This document shows, in pieces, positions 18,592 to 27,804 of a DNA stretch of 64,000 nt. The notes under the pieces were generated by a model that did no database searches, was not told where the DNA came from, and saw only the letters and a program-made list of their open reading frames with translations. Within the stretch, counting starts at the first letter, position 1. Every line of letters starts with the position of its first letter. The translations under genes and the position numbers were made by a program. Source of the DNA: Pantoea sp. 1.19 (GTDB taxonomy: Bacteria; Pseudomonadota; Gammaproteobacteria; Enterobacterales; Enterobacteriaceae); assembly GCF_001922585.1 (NCBI RefSeq), contig NZ_MRBS01000005.1:62001-126000 (forward strand). The letters run 5' to 3'.

Positions 18592-20640
18592 TCAGGCCAG
18601 ACCCAGCAGGGTCAGAACAATATCAATCACTTTAATGCCGATAAACGGCACTGCCAGACCACCTACGCCGTAGATCCACAGGTTGCGGCGCAGCAGCGCG
18701 GCGGCGCTCAGTGGACGATAGCTTACGCCGCGTAGCGCCAGCGGAATCAGGAACACGATCACCAGCGCGTTAAAGATCACCGCCGACAAAATCGCCGAGG
18801 CCGGTGAGTGCAGGTGCATAATATTCAGCATGTTCAGTTGCGGCCAGGTAGCGGCAAACGCGGCCGGAATAATGGCGAAGTATTTGGCGACGTCGTTGGC
18901 AATACTGAAGGTGGTCAGTGAGCCGCGGGTCATCAGCATCTGCTTACCGATGTGCACCACTTCCAGCAGTTTGGTCGGATTGGAGTCCAGATCGACCATG
19001 TTACCGGCCTCTTTTGCCGCCTGGGTGCCGGAGTTCATCGCTACCGCCACGTCCGCCTGGGCCAGTGCCGGAGCATCGTTGGTGCCGTCTCCTGTCATGG
19101 CCACCAGTCGTCCCTCGGCCTGGTACTGACGGATCAGCGCCAGCTTGGCTTCCGGCGTTGCTTCTGACAGAAAATCATCCACGCCGGCTTCGGCCGCGAT
19201 AGCTGCGGCGGTCAGAGGATTATCGCCGGTGATCATCACCGTTTTAATCCCCATTTTGCGCAGCTCGGCGAAGCGTTCGCGAATGCCGCCTTTTACGATA
19301 TCTTTTAACGCCACCACGCCCAGCACCTGGGCTCCCTCGACCACCACCAGGGGCGTACCGCCGGTACGCGCCACGGCTTCGACTTGCGCATCCACTTCGG
19401 CCGGGAAGATGCCCTGACTGGCCGCGATATGCTTGCGTACCGCGTCTACGGCCCCTTTACGGATGCTGCGGTTCTGCACGTTTACACCGCTCATGCGCGT
19501 CTGGGCCGAGAAGGGGATAAAGGTGGCTCCCATTTGGGTTAGATCGCGCTCGCGCAGGTTAAAGCGCTGTTTGGCCAGCACCACGATGCTGCGTCCTTCC
19601 GGCGTCTCGTCCGCCAGTGAGGCGAGCTGAGCAGCATCGGCCAGCTGCTCTTCGCTGACGCCGCTGACCGGCAGAAACTCAGTGGCTTGGCGGTTACCCA
19701 GCGTGATGGTACCGGTCTTATCCAGCAGCAGGACGTCGACATCACCGGCGGCCTCTACGGCGCGGCCGCTGGTGGCAATCACGTTAGCGCCCAGCATCCG
19801 GCTCATGCCCGCTACGCCGATCGCCGACAGCAGGCCACCAATGGTGGTTGGGATGAGGCAGACCAGCAGCGCCACCAGTACGGTAACGCTCACCGGGGTA
19901 CCGGCCCAGGCGGAGAATGGCCACAGGGTAGCGGTAGCCAGCAGGAACACCAGCGTCAGCGAGATCAGCAGAATGGTCAGCGCCACTTCGTTAGGGGTTT
20001 TGCGGCGCTTGGCGCCTTCCACCATCGCTATCATGCGGTCAAGGAAGGTTTCACCCGGATCGACGCTGCAGCGGATCACCAGCCAGTCAGACAAAATACG
20101 CGTCCCGCCGGTCACCGAAGCGAAGTCACCGCCGGATTCACGAATCACCGGGGCGGATTCACCGGTGATGGCGCTCTCGTCCACCGAGGCCCCTCCTTCA
20201 ATCACTTCGCCGTCGCAGGGAATGATGTCACCGGCTTCTGCCAGTACGACGTCCCCTTTACGCAGGGTCTCTGCGACCACCTTTTGCTGGGCCGCACCGT
20301 ACTGCGGCGCGGCCAGTTTTTTGGCGTAGTGGGTTTTGCGCACCCCTTTCAGGCTGTTGGCCTGTGCTTTACTGCGTCCTTCGGCCAGCGCTTCGGCCAT
20401 GTTGGCAAACAGCACGGTAAACCATAGCCACAGGGCGATAGCGGCAGTAAAGCCTGCGCTACCCTGCAACTGGCCGGCGACCATGCCGATGGCCAGCAGG
20501 GAGGTCAGCACGCTGCCGAGATACACCAGAAACATCACCGGATTGCGGAACTGCACCCGGGGATCCAGTTTTTTGACTGCGTCGCCGAGGGCGTTACGCA
20601 TCAGGGCTGCGTCAAACAGCGGCTGTTGATGACGACTCAT
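18592..20640 (-). CDS. kdpB: potassium-transporting P-type ATPase catalytic subunit
   Basis: A 682-residue P-type ATPase that powers potassium import, identical in length to E. coli KdpB. The phosphorylated aspartate is in DKTGTI (about residue 307), TGES is the A-domain motif ([12 protein letters not shown]), and the hinge motif is [17 protein letters not shown]. The frame is open to 20697, but the ATG at 20640 ([14 protein letters not shown]) fits the family start. It lies 16 nt after kdpA. The complex sits in the inner membrane, and KdpB couples ATP hydrolysis to ions moved through KdpA. Confidence 0.97.
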   Translation of the reverse strand: MSRHQQPLFDAALMRNALGDAVKKLDPRVQFRNPVMFLVYLGSVLTSLLAIGMVAGQLQGSAGFTAAIALWLWFTVLFANMAEALAEGRSKAQANSLKGVRKTHYAKKLAAPQYGAAQQKVVAETLRKGDVVLAEAGDIIPCDGEVIEGGASVDESAITGESAPVIRESGGDFASVTGGTRILSDWLVIRCSVDPGETFLDRMIAMVEGAKRRKTPNEVALTILLISLTLVFLLATATLWPFSAWAGTPVSVTVLVALLVCLIPTTIGGLLSAIGVAGMSRMLGANVIATSGRAVEAAGDVDVLLLDKTGTITLGNRQATEFLPVSGVSEEQLADAAQLASLADETPEGRSIVVLAKQRFNLRERDLTQMGATFIPFSAQTRMSGVNVQNRSIRKGAVDAVRKHIAASQGIFPAEVDAQVEAVARTGGTPLVVVEGAQVLGVVALKDIVKGGIRERFAELRKMGIKTVMITGDNPLTAAAIAAEAGVDDFLSEATPEAKLALIRQYQAEGRLVAMTGDGTNDAPALAQADVAVAMNSGTQAAKEAGNMVDLDSNPTKLLEVVHIGKQMLMTRGSLTTFSIANDVAKYFAIIPAAFAATWPQLNMLNIMHLHSPASAILSAVIFNALVIVFLIPLALRGVSYRPLSAAALLRRNLWIYGVGGLAVPFIGIKVIDIVLTLLGLA

Positions 20641-20656
20641 AATTCGACTCCGGCGA

Positions 20657-22336
20657 TTAACGTGAAATAAGCTGCAGGTGTTCTGCGACCGGCCCAATAG
20701 CCAGCGCAGGGATGAAGGTCAGCGCCCCCACCAGGATCACCGTACCCACCAGCAGGCTGACAAACAGCGCCCCGTGGGTCGGCAGGGTACCGTTACCTAC
20801 CGGCTGAATTTTCTTCGCCGCCAGCGAGCCGGCAATGGCCAGCACCGGAATGATGATGCCAAAGCGACCAGTCAGCATGCAGAAGGCCAGCAGCAGGTTC
20901 CAGAACGGGGAGTTAGCGCTCAGGCCGGCGAAGGCGCTGCCATTGTTATTGGCGGCGGACGACACGGCGTACAGCACTTCACTAAATCCGTGTGCGCCGG
21001 GATTCGCCATGGCGCCGCGACCGGCATCGGTCATCATCGCCAGCGCGGCGCCCAGCAACACCAGCGACGGGGTGATCAGAATGGCGATGGCGGTCAGCTT
21101 CATTTCGCGCACTTCAATTTTTTTACCCAGATATTCAGGCGTACGGCCGATCATCAGACCGGCGATGAAGACCGCCAGCAGGACAAACAGCAGCATGCCG
21201 TACAGGCCCGCGCCGACGCCGCCAAACACTACCTCGCCCAGCTGCATCAGCCACATTGGGATCATGCCGCCCAGCGCGGTAAAGGAGTCATGCATGGCGT
21301 TGACTGCACCGCAGGACGCGGCGGTAGTGATCACCGCAAACAGGCTGGAGTTGAGGATGCCAAAGCGTGATTCTTTGCCTTCCATGTTGATGGCGCTGTC
21401 GGCCCCCAGCGTTAGAAAGTGCGGATTGCCGCGAAATTCGGCCCACATTACCACCGCGACGGCGGCGATAAACATCAGTGACATCGCCCACAGCAGCATA
21501 TGTCCCTGGCGGTTATCCCGCGCGCTGTGGCCAAAGGCAAAGCACAGCGCTGATGGAATAAGGAAAATCGACAGCATCTGTACGAAATTGCTCAGACTGG
21601 TGGGGTTTTCAAACGGATGGGCTGAGTTAGCATTAAAGAAGCCGCCGCCGTTGGTGCCGAGCATCTTAATGGCCTCCTGCGAGGCCACCGGACCCATTGC
21701 GAGGGTTTGTTTGCCGCCCTCAAGGGTGGTCAGCGTCAGATAACCGTCCAGGTTCTGAATTACCCCCTGACTGAGATTAAACAGCGCCAGCAACAGACCG
21801 ATCGGCAGCAGAACCCACAGGGTAATGCGGGTTAGGTCGCGCCAGGCGTTGCCCAGCTGCTGCGTTTCACGGCGGGTAAAACCGCGAATCAGTGCGAAAG
21901 CCACGGCGATACCGGTTGCAGCCGAGAAGAAGTTCTGCCCGGTCAGGCCGACCATCTGGCTAAAGTAACTCATGGTGCTTTCACCAGAGTAGGCCTGCCA
22001 GTTGGTATTGGTGACGAAGCTGATGGCGGTATTCAGCGCTAAATCCCAGCTCAGGCCGGGCAGATGCTGAGGATTCAGCGGCAACGCACCCTGCGCCAGC
22101 AGCAGCGTAAACAGCAGAACGAATCCCAGCGCATTAAACAGCAAAATGGCCAGCAGATAGTGCTGCCAACCCATCTCTCCCTTGCCCGTGCCGCACAGCC
22201 GCCACAGCGCTTTCTCAACGGACGCCAGCAGCGGGCGATCGTCAATAAAATGCGCCAGCAGGCGGCCCAGCGGGTGGGCCAGCAGCAGCAGCACCACCAA
22301 AAAGGTGGCAATCAGTAAAAACGCGGCGCTGGTCAT
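20657..22336 (-). CDS. kdpA: potassium-transporting ATPase channel subunit KdpA
   Basis: A 559-residue polytopic membrane protein related to potassium channels of the Trk/Ktr type. It provides the selectivity pore of the Kdp pump. Conserved pore stretches are visible: [42 protein letters not shown] and [11 protein letters not shown], each with the filter glycines. The start ATG at 22336 gives a family-length protein (E. coli 557) and overlaps the kdpF stop as ATGA. The longer frame up to 22447 would swallow kdpF and is rejected. Confidence 0.97.
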   Translation of the reverse strand: MTSAAFLLIATFLVVLLLLAHPLGRLLAHFIDDRPLLASVEKALWRLCGTGKGEMGWQHYLLAILLFNALGFVLLFTLLLAQGALPLNPQHLPGLSWDLALNTAISFVTNTNWQAYSGESTMSYFSQMVGLTGQNFFSAATGIAVAFALIRGFTRRETQQLGNAWRDLTRITLWVLLPIGLLLALFNLSQGVIQNLDGYLTLTTLEGGKQTLAMGPVASQEAIKMLGTNGGGFFNANSAHPFENPTSLSNFVQMLSIFLIPSALCFAFGHSARDNRQGHMLLWAMSLMFIAAVAVVMWAEFRGNPHFLTLGADSAINMEGKESRFGILNSSLFAVITTAASCGAVNAMHDSFTALGGMIPMWLMQLGEVVFGGVGAGLYGMLLFVLLAVFIAGLMIGRTPEYLGKKIEVREMKLTAIAILITPSLVLLGAALAMMTDAGRGAMANPGAHGFSEVLYAVSSAANNNGSAFAGLSANSPFWNLLLAFCMLTGRFGIIIPVLAIAGSLAAKKIQPVGNGTLPTHGALFVSLLVGTVILVGALTFIPALAIGPVAEHLQLISR

Positions 22337-22425
22337 CAGAACTCCTCCGCGTTCAGCAGGGCGTACACCAGGTAGCCCAACAGTAAAAACACCAGCACAA
22401 TGCCGGCGATCAGGGTTGCGCTCAC
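22336..22425 (-). CDS. kdpF: small Kdp subunit KdpF
   Basis: A 29-residue single-helix membrane peptide that stabilises the Kdp complex. The coding sequence starts with GTG at 22425 and reads [20 protein letters not shown] followed by YALLNAEEF. It matches E. coli KdpF (29 residues) nearly residue for residue. A GGAGG Shine-Dalgarno lies seven bases upstream. Its TGA shares a base with the kdpA ATG, so translation is coupled. It is too short for usual gene-length cut-offs. Confidence 0.93.
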   Translation of the reverse strand: MSATLIAGIVLVFLLLGYLVYALLNAEEF

Positions 22426-22504
22426 AACCACCTCCATCCAGTAACATGATGTAAATAGTGTGAGCGGGAGGCCGTAAAGATGGTGTTAATTTCGCAGGAA
22501 GGAG

Positions 22505-22521
22505 TGTAAAAAAAATATAAA
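22505..22521 (-). promoter_or_regulatory. candidate KdpE operator upstream of kdpF
   Basis: On the minus strand this 17-mer reads TTTATATTTTTTTTACA. As I recall it, the E. coli KdpE binding core at kdpFABC is TTTATACTTTTTTTACA, which differs at one base. It sits about 80 bp upstream of the kdpF start, the right place for an activator site. Its conservation suggests that a KdpE protein is still made from somewhere else in the genome. Confidence 0.75.
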
Positions 22522-22530
22522 AATAGCCGG

Positions 22531-23163
22531 TTAATCAGCAAGCTGCGCTTGTTTATTATCCTGCTTAACCGCATACGTCCAGTGCAACGTGGCCAGCATA
22601 CACAGGCTGTAGCCGAGCAGTTCACACCCCTCTTCGGCCATATTTTTCACCGTGCGGATAAAGTGCTCCCCCAGCATTTGCTGCCAGAGGGCACCCATAC
22701 CGTACAGGCGGGAAAAAACCAGCACGGTCAGCAGGCCGGCCGCCATCATTCCCCAACAGGGATGGCGTAAAAAATCTGCCAGAGCGTGAACGGCCCGATG
22801 CGGAGCGCGGGCGGCGCCGGCAATACACACCAGGCTCGCCAGCAGGGCAAACCAGAACCAGGCGCCGTGTCGAAGGGTATCAAACAGAAAATCCAGTTCG
22901 CGGATCAGCATGCACAAAAACAGACCGCCGAGAAGCAGCCCCAGTTCGCGTCGTGCGGGGTACCGGCGGGCATCGTTAAACCACAGCAGCACAATCACCA
23001 GTAGCAGCAGTTCCTGTGTGATTTCGGTAAGTGAATACTCACTTATTGTGTCTCGCATCCAGCGGACATCGAGAAAAATGACGCCCGCCATCGCGGCGAT
23101 AAACAGGGCGCTCAGGCCCCATACGCTCACTTTTCTGGCAATCAGCAGTAAATCCTTTTCCAT
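22531..23163 (-). CDS. six-helix membrane protein of unknown function
   Basis: A 210-residue inner-membrane protein that I do not recognise. Hydropathy by eye gives six helices: [78 protein letters not shown] and [12 protein letters not shown]. Charged or polar residues inside or next to helices stand out: RELDFLFD after helix three, and [13 protein letters not shown] before helix six. Paired acidic residues of this kind occur in metal- or quinone-binding membrane proteins, but that is only a thought. The ATG at 23163 is preceded by GGAGAAG. It is upstream of and co-directional with kdpF, but the gap holds the kdp operator, so it is probably a separate unit. Confidence 0.7.
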   Translation of the reverse strand: MEKDLLLIARKVSVWGLSALFIAAMAGVIFLDVRWMRDTISEYSLTEITQELLLLVIVLLWFNDARRYPARRELGLLLGGLFLCMLIRELDFLFDTLRHGAWFWFALLASLVCIAGAARAPHRAVHALADFLRHPCWGMMAAGLLTVLVFSRLYGMGALWQQMLGEHFIRTVKNMAEEGCELLGYSLCMLATLHWTYAVKQDNKQAQLAD

Positions 23164-23793
23164 AATCTTCTCCCTGAGCACGCGGTAAATTATACCCGGC
23201 GCTGAGACGGCGCGACGTAGGCGCTTAATGCGCTGGAAAAATAGCGGATAACTGTGCGTAAGTTGACGCTTACTCTCTGAATTTATGCTTTTTTTTGACG
23301 TTTTTTGCGCAAATTTTTTTGCCAGGCAGGTCAAACGCCGGGGGGGAAAAAATGCGCTTTTACCGCGGTGGCGCGGGTCAAACTGCCCCGATTTCAGAGA
23401 AAAGATGTGACGCAGCGGCACGGGCATCACGCTAACGGCTGCCCACGGTTGGCGAGCGGCGAAGCCGGTTGGGTGCGGTAGTCGCCCTTGCCTTCGCGCT
23501 GAGGGCGCGACGGGTTGAATGAAGTGAGTGTACACTATCAATATACTACAGGCTGTCAGGTATATATCCATATTATGGCACACCACGGTCGGGCAGGCTT
23601 CGGCAGCGCCAACGAGACGCTGCTCAGATCGACGTCGGCGGGCGCGGGGCATGGCAGACGGAACCGGCCACGGCTGGCCCGCATCATCCCCGGCCGCTGC
23701 GGATGACCGCCGTTCGCTGCCGGCGGACAATTGGTTTGTAAGTACTAGCTTAATTTTTAAGGCATGGCGAGCCGGCACCGTTCGCGGCGATAA
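23164..23793. other. gene-free region upstream of the membrane protein
   Basis: This 630-bp stretch has no coding sequence I can support. The part near 23270-23320 has long T runs and is AT-rich, suitable for the promoter of the membrane protein gene. The rest is GC-rich with short unrelated frames. No inverted repeat with a T-tract and no tRNA was seen. Confidence 0.45.
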
Positions 23794-24384
23794 CTATCTC
23801 CCGCGGTAGCGCGCTTCCAGCGCCTCAAACCAGGCCGCCGGTACCCGCCAGGGCTTTTCCTGTAGCTGGGCTATCCCGCCCTCTATCACCTGCTGTGCCT
23901 GACGCAACAGCGTGGGGTCACCGGCGCTGAGCAGCTGAACCTGAAGGCGTTTTTCCATCAGATAAACGCGGGCAAAATCCGGATCGACACGCACGATATT
24001 TCTCGTGTTATCAATGATATCAGCCAATTTGATGGTCTGCGCCGGCGGTGAGGCCTGTGCCGTGTGCTGAAAGTGTGCCAGCTTACGGGCCATGCGGTTT
24101 TTAGCCTGCGGCTGCGGCACATCGGTCAGCATCTCCACCAGGGCCGCGACCTCTTTACCAAACTGCGCGCGAAGGTCTTGGAGGGTGGTCGCGGTGTCTT
24201 CCACCGTATCATGCAGCCAGGCGGCGAGGAGCATCGCCTCGCTGTGAGGCACGCTACGCACCAGTTCCACTACCGCCGCGGGGTGAACGATATAGGGTTC
24301 ATCGCTGTATTTGCGGCGCTGACCGGCCTCCGCGTGGGCGTGCGTGGCAAAACGGCGCGCCTGTTCTTCCCTCGACTGCATCAT
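23794..24384 (-). CDS. HD-domain phosphohydrolase, SpoT/MESH1-like
   Basis: A 196-residue single-domain HD protein. The metal-binding pattern of the RelA/SpoT hydrolase half is present: RRKYSDEPYIVHPAAVV with His34, AAWLHDTVEDT with His58-Asp59 and the Glu62-Asp63 pair, and KLADIIDNTRNIV with Asp122 and Asn126. There is no synthetase or TGS domain. Such small alarmone hydrolases (MESH1 type) remove pyrophosphate from ppGpp, and some accept NADPH; activity here is inferred. The start could be either of two adjacent ATGs (24384 or 24381). The gene is divergent from ohrR, with a 59-bp gap before the chosen ohrR start. Confidence 0.85.
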   Translation of the reverse strand: MMQSREEQARRFATHAHAEAGQRRKYSDEPYIVHPAAVVELVRSVPHSEAMLLAAWLHDTVEDTATTLQDLRAQFGKEVAALVEMLTDVPQPQAKNRMARKLAHFQHTAQASPPAQTIKLADIIDNTRNIVRVDPDFARVYLMEKRLQVQLLSAGDPTLLRQAQQVIEGGIAQLQEKPWRVPAAWFEALEARYRGR

Positions 24385-24417
24385 TAACCCCTGCGGAATA
24401 AAGTCGTTTGCAATTAT

Positions 24418-24429
24418 ATAGTGGACTAT
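24418..24429. promoter_or_regulatory. palindrome in the ohrR promoter
   Basis: Inverted repeat ATAGT-GG-ACTAT within an AT-rich run just upstream of ohrR and between it and the divergent HD gene. OhrR proteins usually repress their own promoter through AT-rich palindromes, so this is a candidate operator. It differs from the palindrome before ohr. Confidence 0.4.
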
Positions 24430-24443
24430 CTATATTGATCGGT

Positions 24444-24902
24444 ATGACTACACATCAAGATGACAAAAAAGCGCAGGCAGCGCCACTGATGCTCGAACAG
24501 CAGCTCTGTTTTGCCCTGTACTCGACTAATCTGGCACTGCATAAACTGTATCGTCAACTGCTGGCACCGCTGAACCTGACCTATCCGCAATACCTGGTGA
24601 TGCTGGTGTTGTGGCAGCAGGACGACGTGACCGTCTCCGCCATTGGCGAGCAGCTGTTTCTTGATTCGGCCACGCTGACACCGCTGCTAAAACGCCTGGA
24701 AAGCGCGGGGCTTATCCAGCGTCAGCGCTCCCGCCGCGATGAGCGCCAGGTCGCGGTGACCCTTACCGATCGCGGTGTGGCCCTGCGTGAGCGGGCGGTC
24801 ACCATTCCGGAAGCGGTGCGCTGTGCGACCGCCTGTGACGTGGATGAGCTGCTGTCGTTGAAAGCCGGACTGGAAAAACTGCGCGGCACGCTGCAACAGT
24901 AA
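24444..24902 (+). CDS. ohrR: organic peroxide sensor, MarR family OhrR
   Basis: A 152-residue winged-helix repressor that senses organic hydroperoxides. With the ATG at 24444, the reactive cysteine falls at Cys22 ([11 protein letters not shown]) and a second one at Cys127 (AVRCATAC). Those are the positions of the disulfide pair in Xanthomonas-type two-cysteine OhrR, which also supports this start over the longer frame from 24408. The helix-turn-helix and wing are [20 protein letters not shown] and [17 protein letters not shown]. It lies 84 bp before ohr on the same strand. Under peroxide stress it should release the ohr promoter. Confidence 0.93.
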   Translation: MTTHQDDKKAQAAPLMLEQQLCFALYSTNLALHKLYRQLLAPLNLTYPQYLVMLVLWQQDDVTVSAIGEQLFLDSATLTPLLKRLESAGLIQRQRSRRDERQVAVTLTDRGVALRERAVTIPEAVRCATACDVDELLSLKAGLEKLRGTLQQ

Positions 24903-24945
24903 CCGAGCCACTCCGGTCCCGACGGATGTGCTCAATTAAGTAGTG

Positions 24946-24960
24946 CACGATATGATCGTG
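24946..24960. promoter_or_regulatory. palindrome in the ohr promoter
   Basis: Perfect 6-bp inverted repeat CACGAT-ATG-ATCGTG 27 bp before the ohr start, in the gap after ohrR. Its place fits an OhrR operator for ohr, although it is more GC-rich than known OhrR boxes. Confidence 0.4.
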
Positions 24961-24986
24961 AGCAATGATAATCTCAGGAGAAAAGA

Positions 24987-25418
24987 ATGAGTTTAGACAA
25001 CGTGGTTTATACGGCGCATGCAAAAGCCACCGGCGGACGTGATGGCCGTGCGGTCTCTTCAGACGGCGTGCTGGACGTGAAGCTGGGCGTTCCAAAAGAG
25101 ATGGGCGGCATGGGGGGAGAGTTCACCAATCCGGAGCAGTTGTTCGCCGCCGGCTATGCCGCCTGCTTTCTGGGTGCCATGAAATTTGTCGCCGGCCGCG
25201 ATAAAGTCGCCCTGCCGAAAGAGGCGTTTGTTGAAGGAGATGTCGGTATTGGTCCGATTCCCAATGGGTTTGGCATTGAGGTGCAGCTGCACGTTCATCT
25301 TGAGGGCATGGACGAGCAGCAGGCGAAACAGCTGGTAGAAGCGGCGCACATTGTCTGCCCTTACTCCAACGCCACTCGCAACAATATCGACGTCAATTTC
25401 AACATCATTACCGCCTGA
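24987..25418 (+). CDS. ohr: organic hydroperoxide reductase Ohr
   Basis: A 143-residue thiol peroxidase of the Ohr/OsmC family that reduces organic and fatty-acid hydroperoxides in the cytosol using lipoylated proteins. The catalytic residues are where known Ohr proteins have them: Cys60 ([10 protein letters not shown]), Cys124 ([10 protein letters not shown]), Arg18 and Glu50. The C-terminal NIDVNFNI is also typical. The Shine-Dalgarno CAGGAG is nine bases before the ATG. It follows ohrR on the same strand, a common arrangement, and is followed by a hairpin. Confidence 0.95.
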   Translation: MSLDNVVYTAHAKATGGRDGRAVSSDGVLDVKLGVPKEMGGMGGEFTNPEQLFAAGYAACFLGAMKFVAGRDKVALPKEAFVEGDVGIGPIPNGFGIEVQLHVHLEGMDEQQAKQLVEAAHIVCPYSNATRNNIDVNFNIITA

Positions 25419-25422
25419 CAGC

Positions 25423-25440
25423 AGGGGGCGTCAGCCCCCT
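25423..25440 (+). terminator. hairpin after ohr
   Basis: Perfect 7-bp stem AGGGGGC / GCCCCCT with a 4-nt loop, 4 nt past the ohr stop. The downstream sequence CTGAGCTGTTAT is only weakly T-rich. Confidence 0.6.
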
Positions 25441-25589
25441 CTGAGCTGTTATACGCCACTAAAAGTGCCAGATGATTCCTTTTTTCTGAACATTTAGGCC
25501 TAATCTTGCTATCCTGGCGAACTCTGACCGGTTCTGGCAGTCAGAAAACCGACACAACCGTCCGTACTTACGCCGGGAATACAGGCTTA

Positions 25590-27257
25590 ATGAATTTTTT
25601 AAAAATCTTTTCGCAACAAAAACTCTCGTTATTGCTCGCGATTTACATTGGAATATTTCTCAATCTTCCCATTTTCTACCGCCGATTTGATCCTTTCCTG
25701 ATTAGATTTGACGCCATGCAGTGGCTCTCTGCGCTGGCAGAAGTGGTCGCGGTAGTCTTGCTGTGCTTTTTCCTGCTGCGGCTGCTGTCGCTGACCGGAA
25801 GATGGGGCTTTCGCCTGACCGCCACGCTACTGATTGTTATCTCTGTGGCGGCCAGCTACTACATGACCTTCTTCAACGTGGTGATCGGCTACGGTATTGT
25901 CGCTTCGGTGATGACCACCGACATTGATTTATCCAAAGAGGTTGTGGGGCTCCACTTTATCATCTGGATGGTGCTGGTCAGCGCGCTGCCGCTGTTCGCA
26001 CTCTGGCGCAGTCCCCTGCGGATGGGCCTGCTGGAGCAACTAAAGACGCCGGGGCAGCGATTAGTGCCTCTGTTGACGCTGGGGCTGGCGGTGGCGCTGG
26101 TATGGTTACCGATTCGCTACTTTGATCAGCGCCAGTCGGCGCATGAAAAACAGACCAATGTCGATCTGCCGAGCTACGGCGGAGTGGTGGCCCACTCCTA
26201 CCTGCCGTCAAACTGGCTGTCGGCGCTCGGACTGTTTGCTTATACCCGCTACGATGAAAGTATGGACGGCGAGAACCTGCTCGATCCGGCCAAAGCCTTC
26301 AGTTGGGAGACTCCGCCCGGACTGGAGGACACCTATGTGGTGTTTGTGATCGGTGAAACCACCCGCTGGGATCATATGGGTATTCTCGGCTATGAGCGTA
26401 ACACCACGCCGCGTCTGTCGCAGGAGAAAAACCTGGTGGCGTTCCGCGGCGAATCCTGTGACACCTCAACCAAGCTGTCGCTGCGCTGCATGTTCGTACG
26501 CGAAGGCGGTACCAAAGACAATCCGGGTCGGACGCTGAAGGAGCAGAACGTCTTTGCGGTGCTGAAATCGCTGGGCTTCAGCTCAGAGCTGTTCGCTATG
26601 CAAAGCGAGGTATGGTTCTACAATAACGCCGATGCGGACAACTATGAGTTCCGTGAGCAGATTGGATCAGAAAAGCGTAATCAGGGGAAATCGGTCGACG
26701 ATATGCTACTGGTGCCGGAGCTGAAGGACTCGGTGGACCAGCATCCGCGGGGTAAACACTTGGTTATTCTGCACACCAAAGGCTCACACTACCTCTATTC
26801 TCAGCGCTATCCGCGCGAGTTTGCGCGCTATCAGCCGGAATGTATGGGGGTGGATGACGCCTGCAGTAAAGCGCAGTTGATCAACGCCTATGACAACTCG
26901 GTGCTGTATGTCGATCACATGCTGGGCAGCGTGTTCGATACGCTGCGCGATAAGAAAGCCATCGTGTTTTACGCTGCCGACCACGGCGAGTCGATTGACG
27001 AAAATATGCATCTGCACGGCACCCCGCGCGACGTCGCGCCGCCGGAGCAGTTCCGGGTGCCGATGGTGGTTTGGGCCTCTGACCGCTGGCTGGCGGATCC
27101 GACGCATCAGGCGGCGTTTGCCCGGCTGAAAGCGCAGCAGGCAGCAGGCAAAACGCACCGCCACGTGGAGCTGTTTGATACCATCATGGGTTGTCTGGGC
27201 TACACCTCGCCTAATGGGGGCATCAATCCCAAAAATAACTGGTGTCAAAAACCCTGA
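25590..27257 (+). CDS. eptB: phosphoethanolamine transferase EptB
   Basis: A 555-residue inner-membrane enzyme that adds phosphoethanolamine to the outer Kdo of lipopolysaccharide. Five N-terminal helices (to about residue 175) anchor an alkaline-phosphatase-like periplasmic domain. The metal and catalytic motifs are seen: IGETTRWDHMG, SCDTSTKLSLRCMFV with the nucleophile Thr294, and YAADHGESID. It is close to E. coli EptB (563 residues), including DIDLSKEVVGL and the C-terminal MGCLGYTSPNGGI. The ATG at 25590 is chosen by homology; the frame is open from 25506. It is followed by proK, as in E. coli. Confidence 0.94.
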   Translation: MNFLKIFSQQKLSLLLAIYIGIFLNLPIFYRRFDPFLIRFDAMQWLSALAEVVAVVLLCFFLLRLLSLTGRWGFRLTATLLIVISVAASYYMTFFNVVIGYGIVASVMTTDIDLSKEVVGLHFIIWMVLVSALPLFALWRSPLRMGLLEQLKTPGQRLVPLLTLGLAVALVWLPIRYFDQRQSAHEKQTNVDLPSYGGVVAHSYLPSNWLSALGLFAYTRYDESMDGENLLDPAKAFSWETPPGLEDTYVVFVIGETTRWDHMGILGYERNTTPRLSQEKNLVAFRGESCDTSTKLSLRCMFVREGGTKDNPGRTLKEQNVFAVLKSLGFSSELFAMQSEVWFYNNADADNYEFREQIGSEKRNQGKSVDDMLLVPELKDSVDQHPRGKHLVILHTKGSHYLYSQRYPREFARYQPECMGVDDACSKAQLINAYDNSVLYVDHMLGSVFDTLRDKKAIVFYAADHGESIDENMHLHGTPRDVAPPEQFRVPMVVWASDRWLADPTHQAAFARLKAQQAAGKTHRHVELFDTIMGCLGYTSPNGGINPKNNWCQKP

Positions 27258-27278
27258 CCGGCGGTGGCAGAGCGGGGA

Positions 27279-27305
27279 AAAGGCAGCGATCTGGCTGCTT
27301 TTCAG
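27279..27305 (+). terminator. terminator after eptB
   Basis: Stem GCAGC / GCTGC extended by one G-T and three A-T pairs (27279-27287 with 27294-27302), a 6-nt loop and a T-run on the descending arm. It lies between the eptB stop and the proK promoter. Confidence 0.5.
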
Positions 27306-27334
27306 GCAATCAGCCGCCGCGGGGCAAAAAGGCA

Positions 27335-27363
27335 TTGACGCTAAAAAACGGGCGCAGTAACAT
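27335..27363 (+). promoter_or_regulatory. proK promoter
   Basis: TTGACG (27335-27340), a 17-bp spacer and TAACAT (27358-27363), followed by the GC-rich discriminator TTCGCCCCC before the tRNA. This layout is typical of stable-RNA promoters under stringent control. Confidence 0.7.
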
Positions 27364-27373
27364 TCGCCCCCAT

Positions 27374-27450
<77 letters not shown>

Positions 27451-27458
27451 AATTCGAA

Positions 27459-27488
27459 AACCTGCTTATAACAAGCAGGTTTTTTTTC
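27459..27488 (+). terminator. proK terminator
   Basis: Perfect 9-bp stem AACCTGCTT (27459-27467) / AAGCAGGTT (27473-27481), 5-nt loop, then a run of T. It starts 9 nt after the tRNA. Degenerate versions of this same hairpin recur in the tandem repeat that follows. Confidence 0.9.
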
Positions 27489-27504
27489 GTCCAGAGTTAA
27501 TAAA

Positions 27505-27804
27505 AATGCAGATCCCGAAGGGGGATAGCGCCGGGCGAAGCGAGACAGCGTTGCGTCGCCGCGGCCCACAGGGCATCGGCATCCCGTCTTAGCCACCACA
27601 GCCGACCAGATTCGCCAACCTGCCCGCTAACAGCCGGTTGCTTCGCCCGGAGTGAATGCAGATCCCGAAGGGGGATAGCGCCGGGCGAAGCGAGACAGCG
27701 TTGCGCCGTCGCGGCCCACAGGGCATCGGTATCCCGTCTTAGCTACCTCAACCGACCAGATTCGCCAACCTGCTCGCTAATAGCCGATTTTTTTCGCCCG
27801 GCGT
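27505..27804 (+). repeat. two-copy 150-bp tandem repeat carrying tRNA-Pro tail remnants
   Basis: Copy one is 27505-27654 and copy two about 27655-27804. The first 80 or so bases, from AATGCAGATCCCGAAGGGGG to CATCCCGTCTT, are nearly identical, with about three differences. The last 55 bases of each copy (from the CCGACCA at 27602-27608 and at 27752-27758) resemble the end of proK, CCGACCA plus the ATTCG...AACCTGC...TTTCG terminator region at 27444-27490, but with a decayed hairpin. So the true tRNA tail and the two repeat tails form three spaced versions of one element. E. coli tyrT is followed by comparable repeats that carry a piece of tRNA-Tyr 3' end (rtT). Whether these are transcribed or processed is unknown. 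Confidence 0.85.

Noticed and set aside
23515-23809. small plus-strand frames near 23.5-23.8 kb
   Set aside because: They overlap each other in different frames, lack start signals, and one runs into the HD gene.
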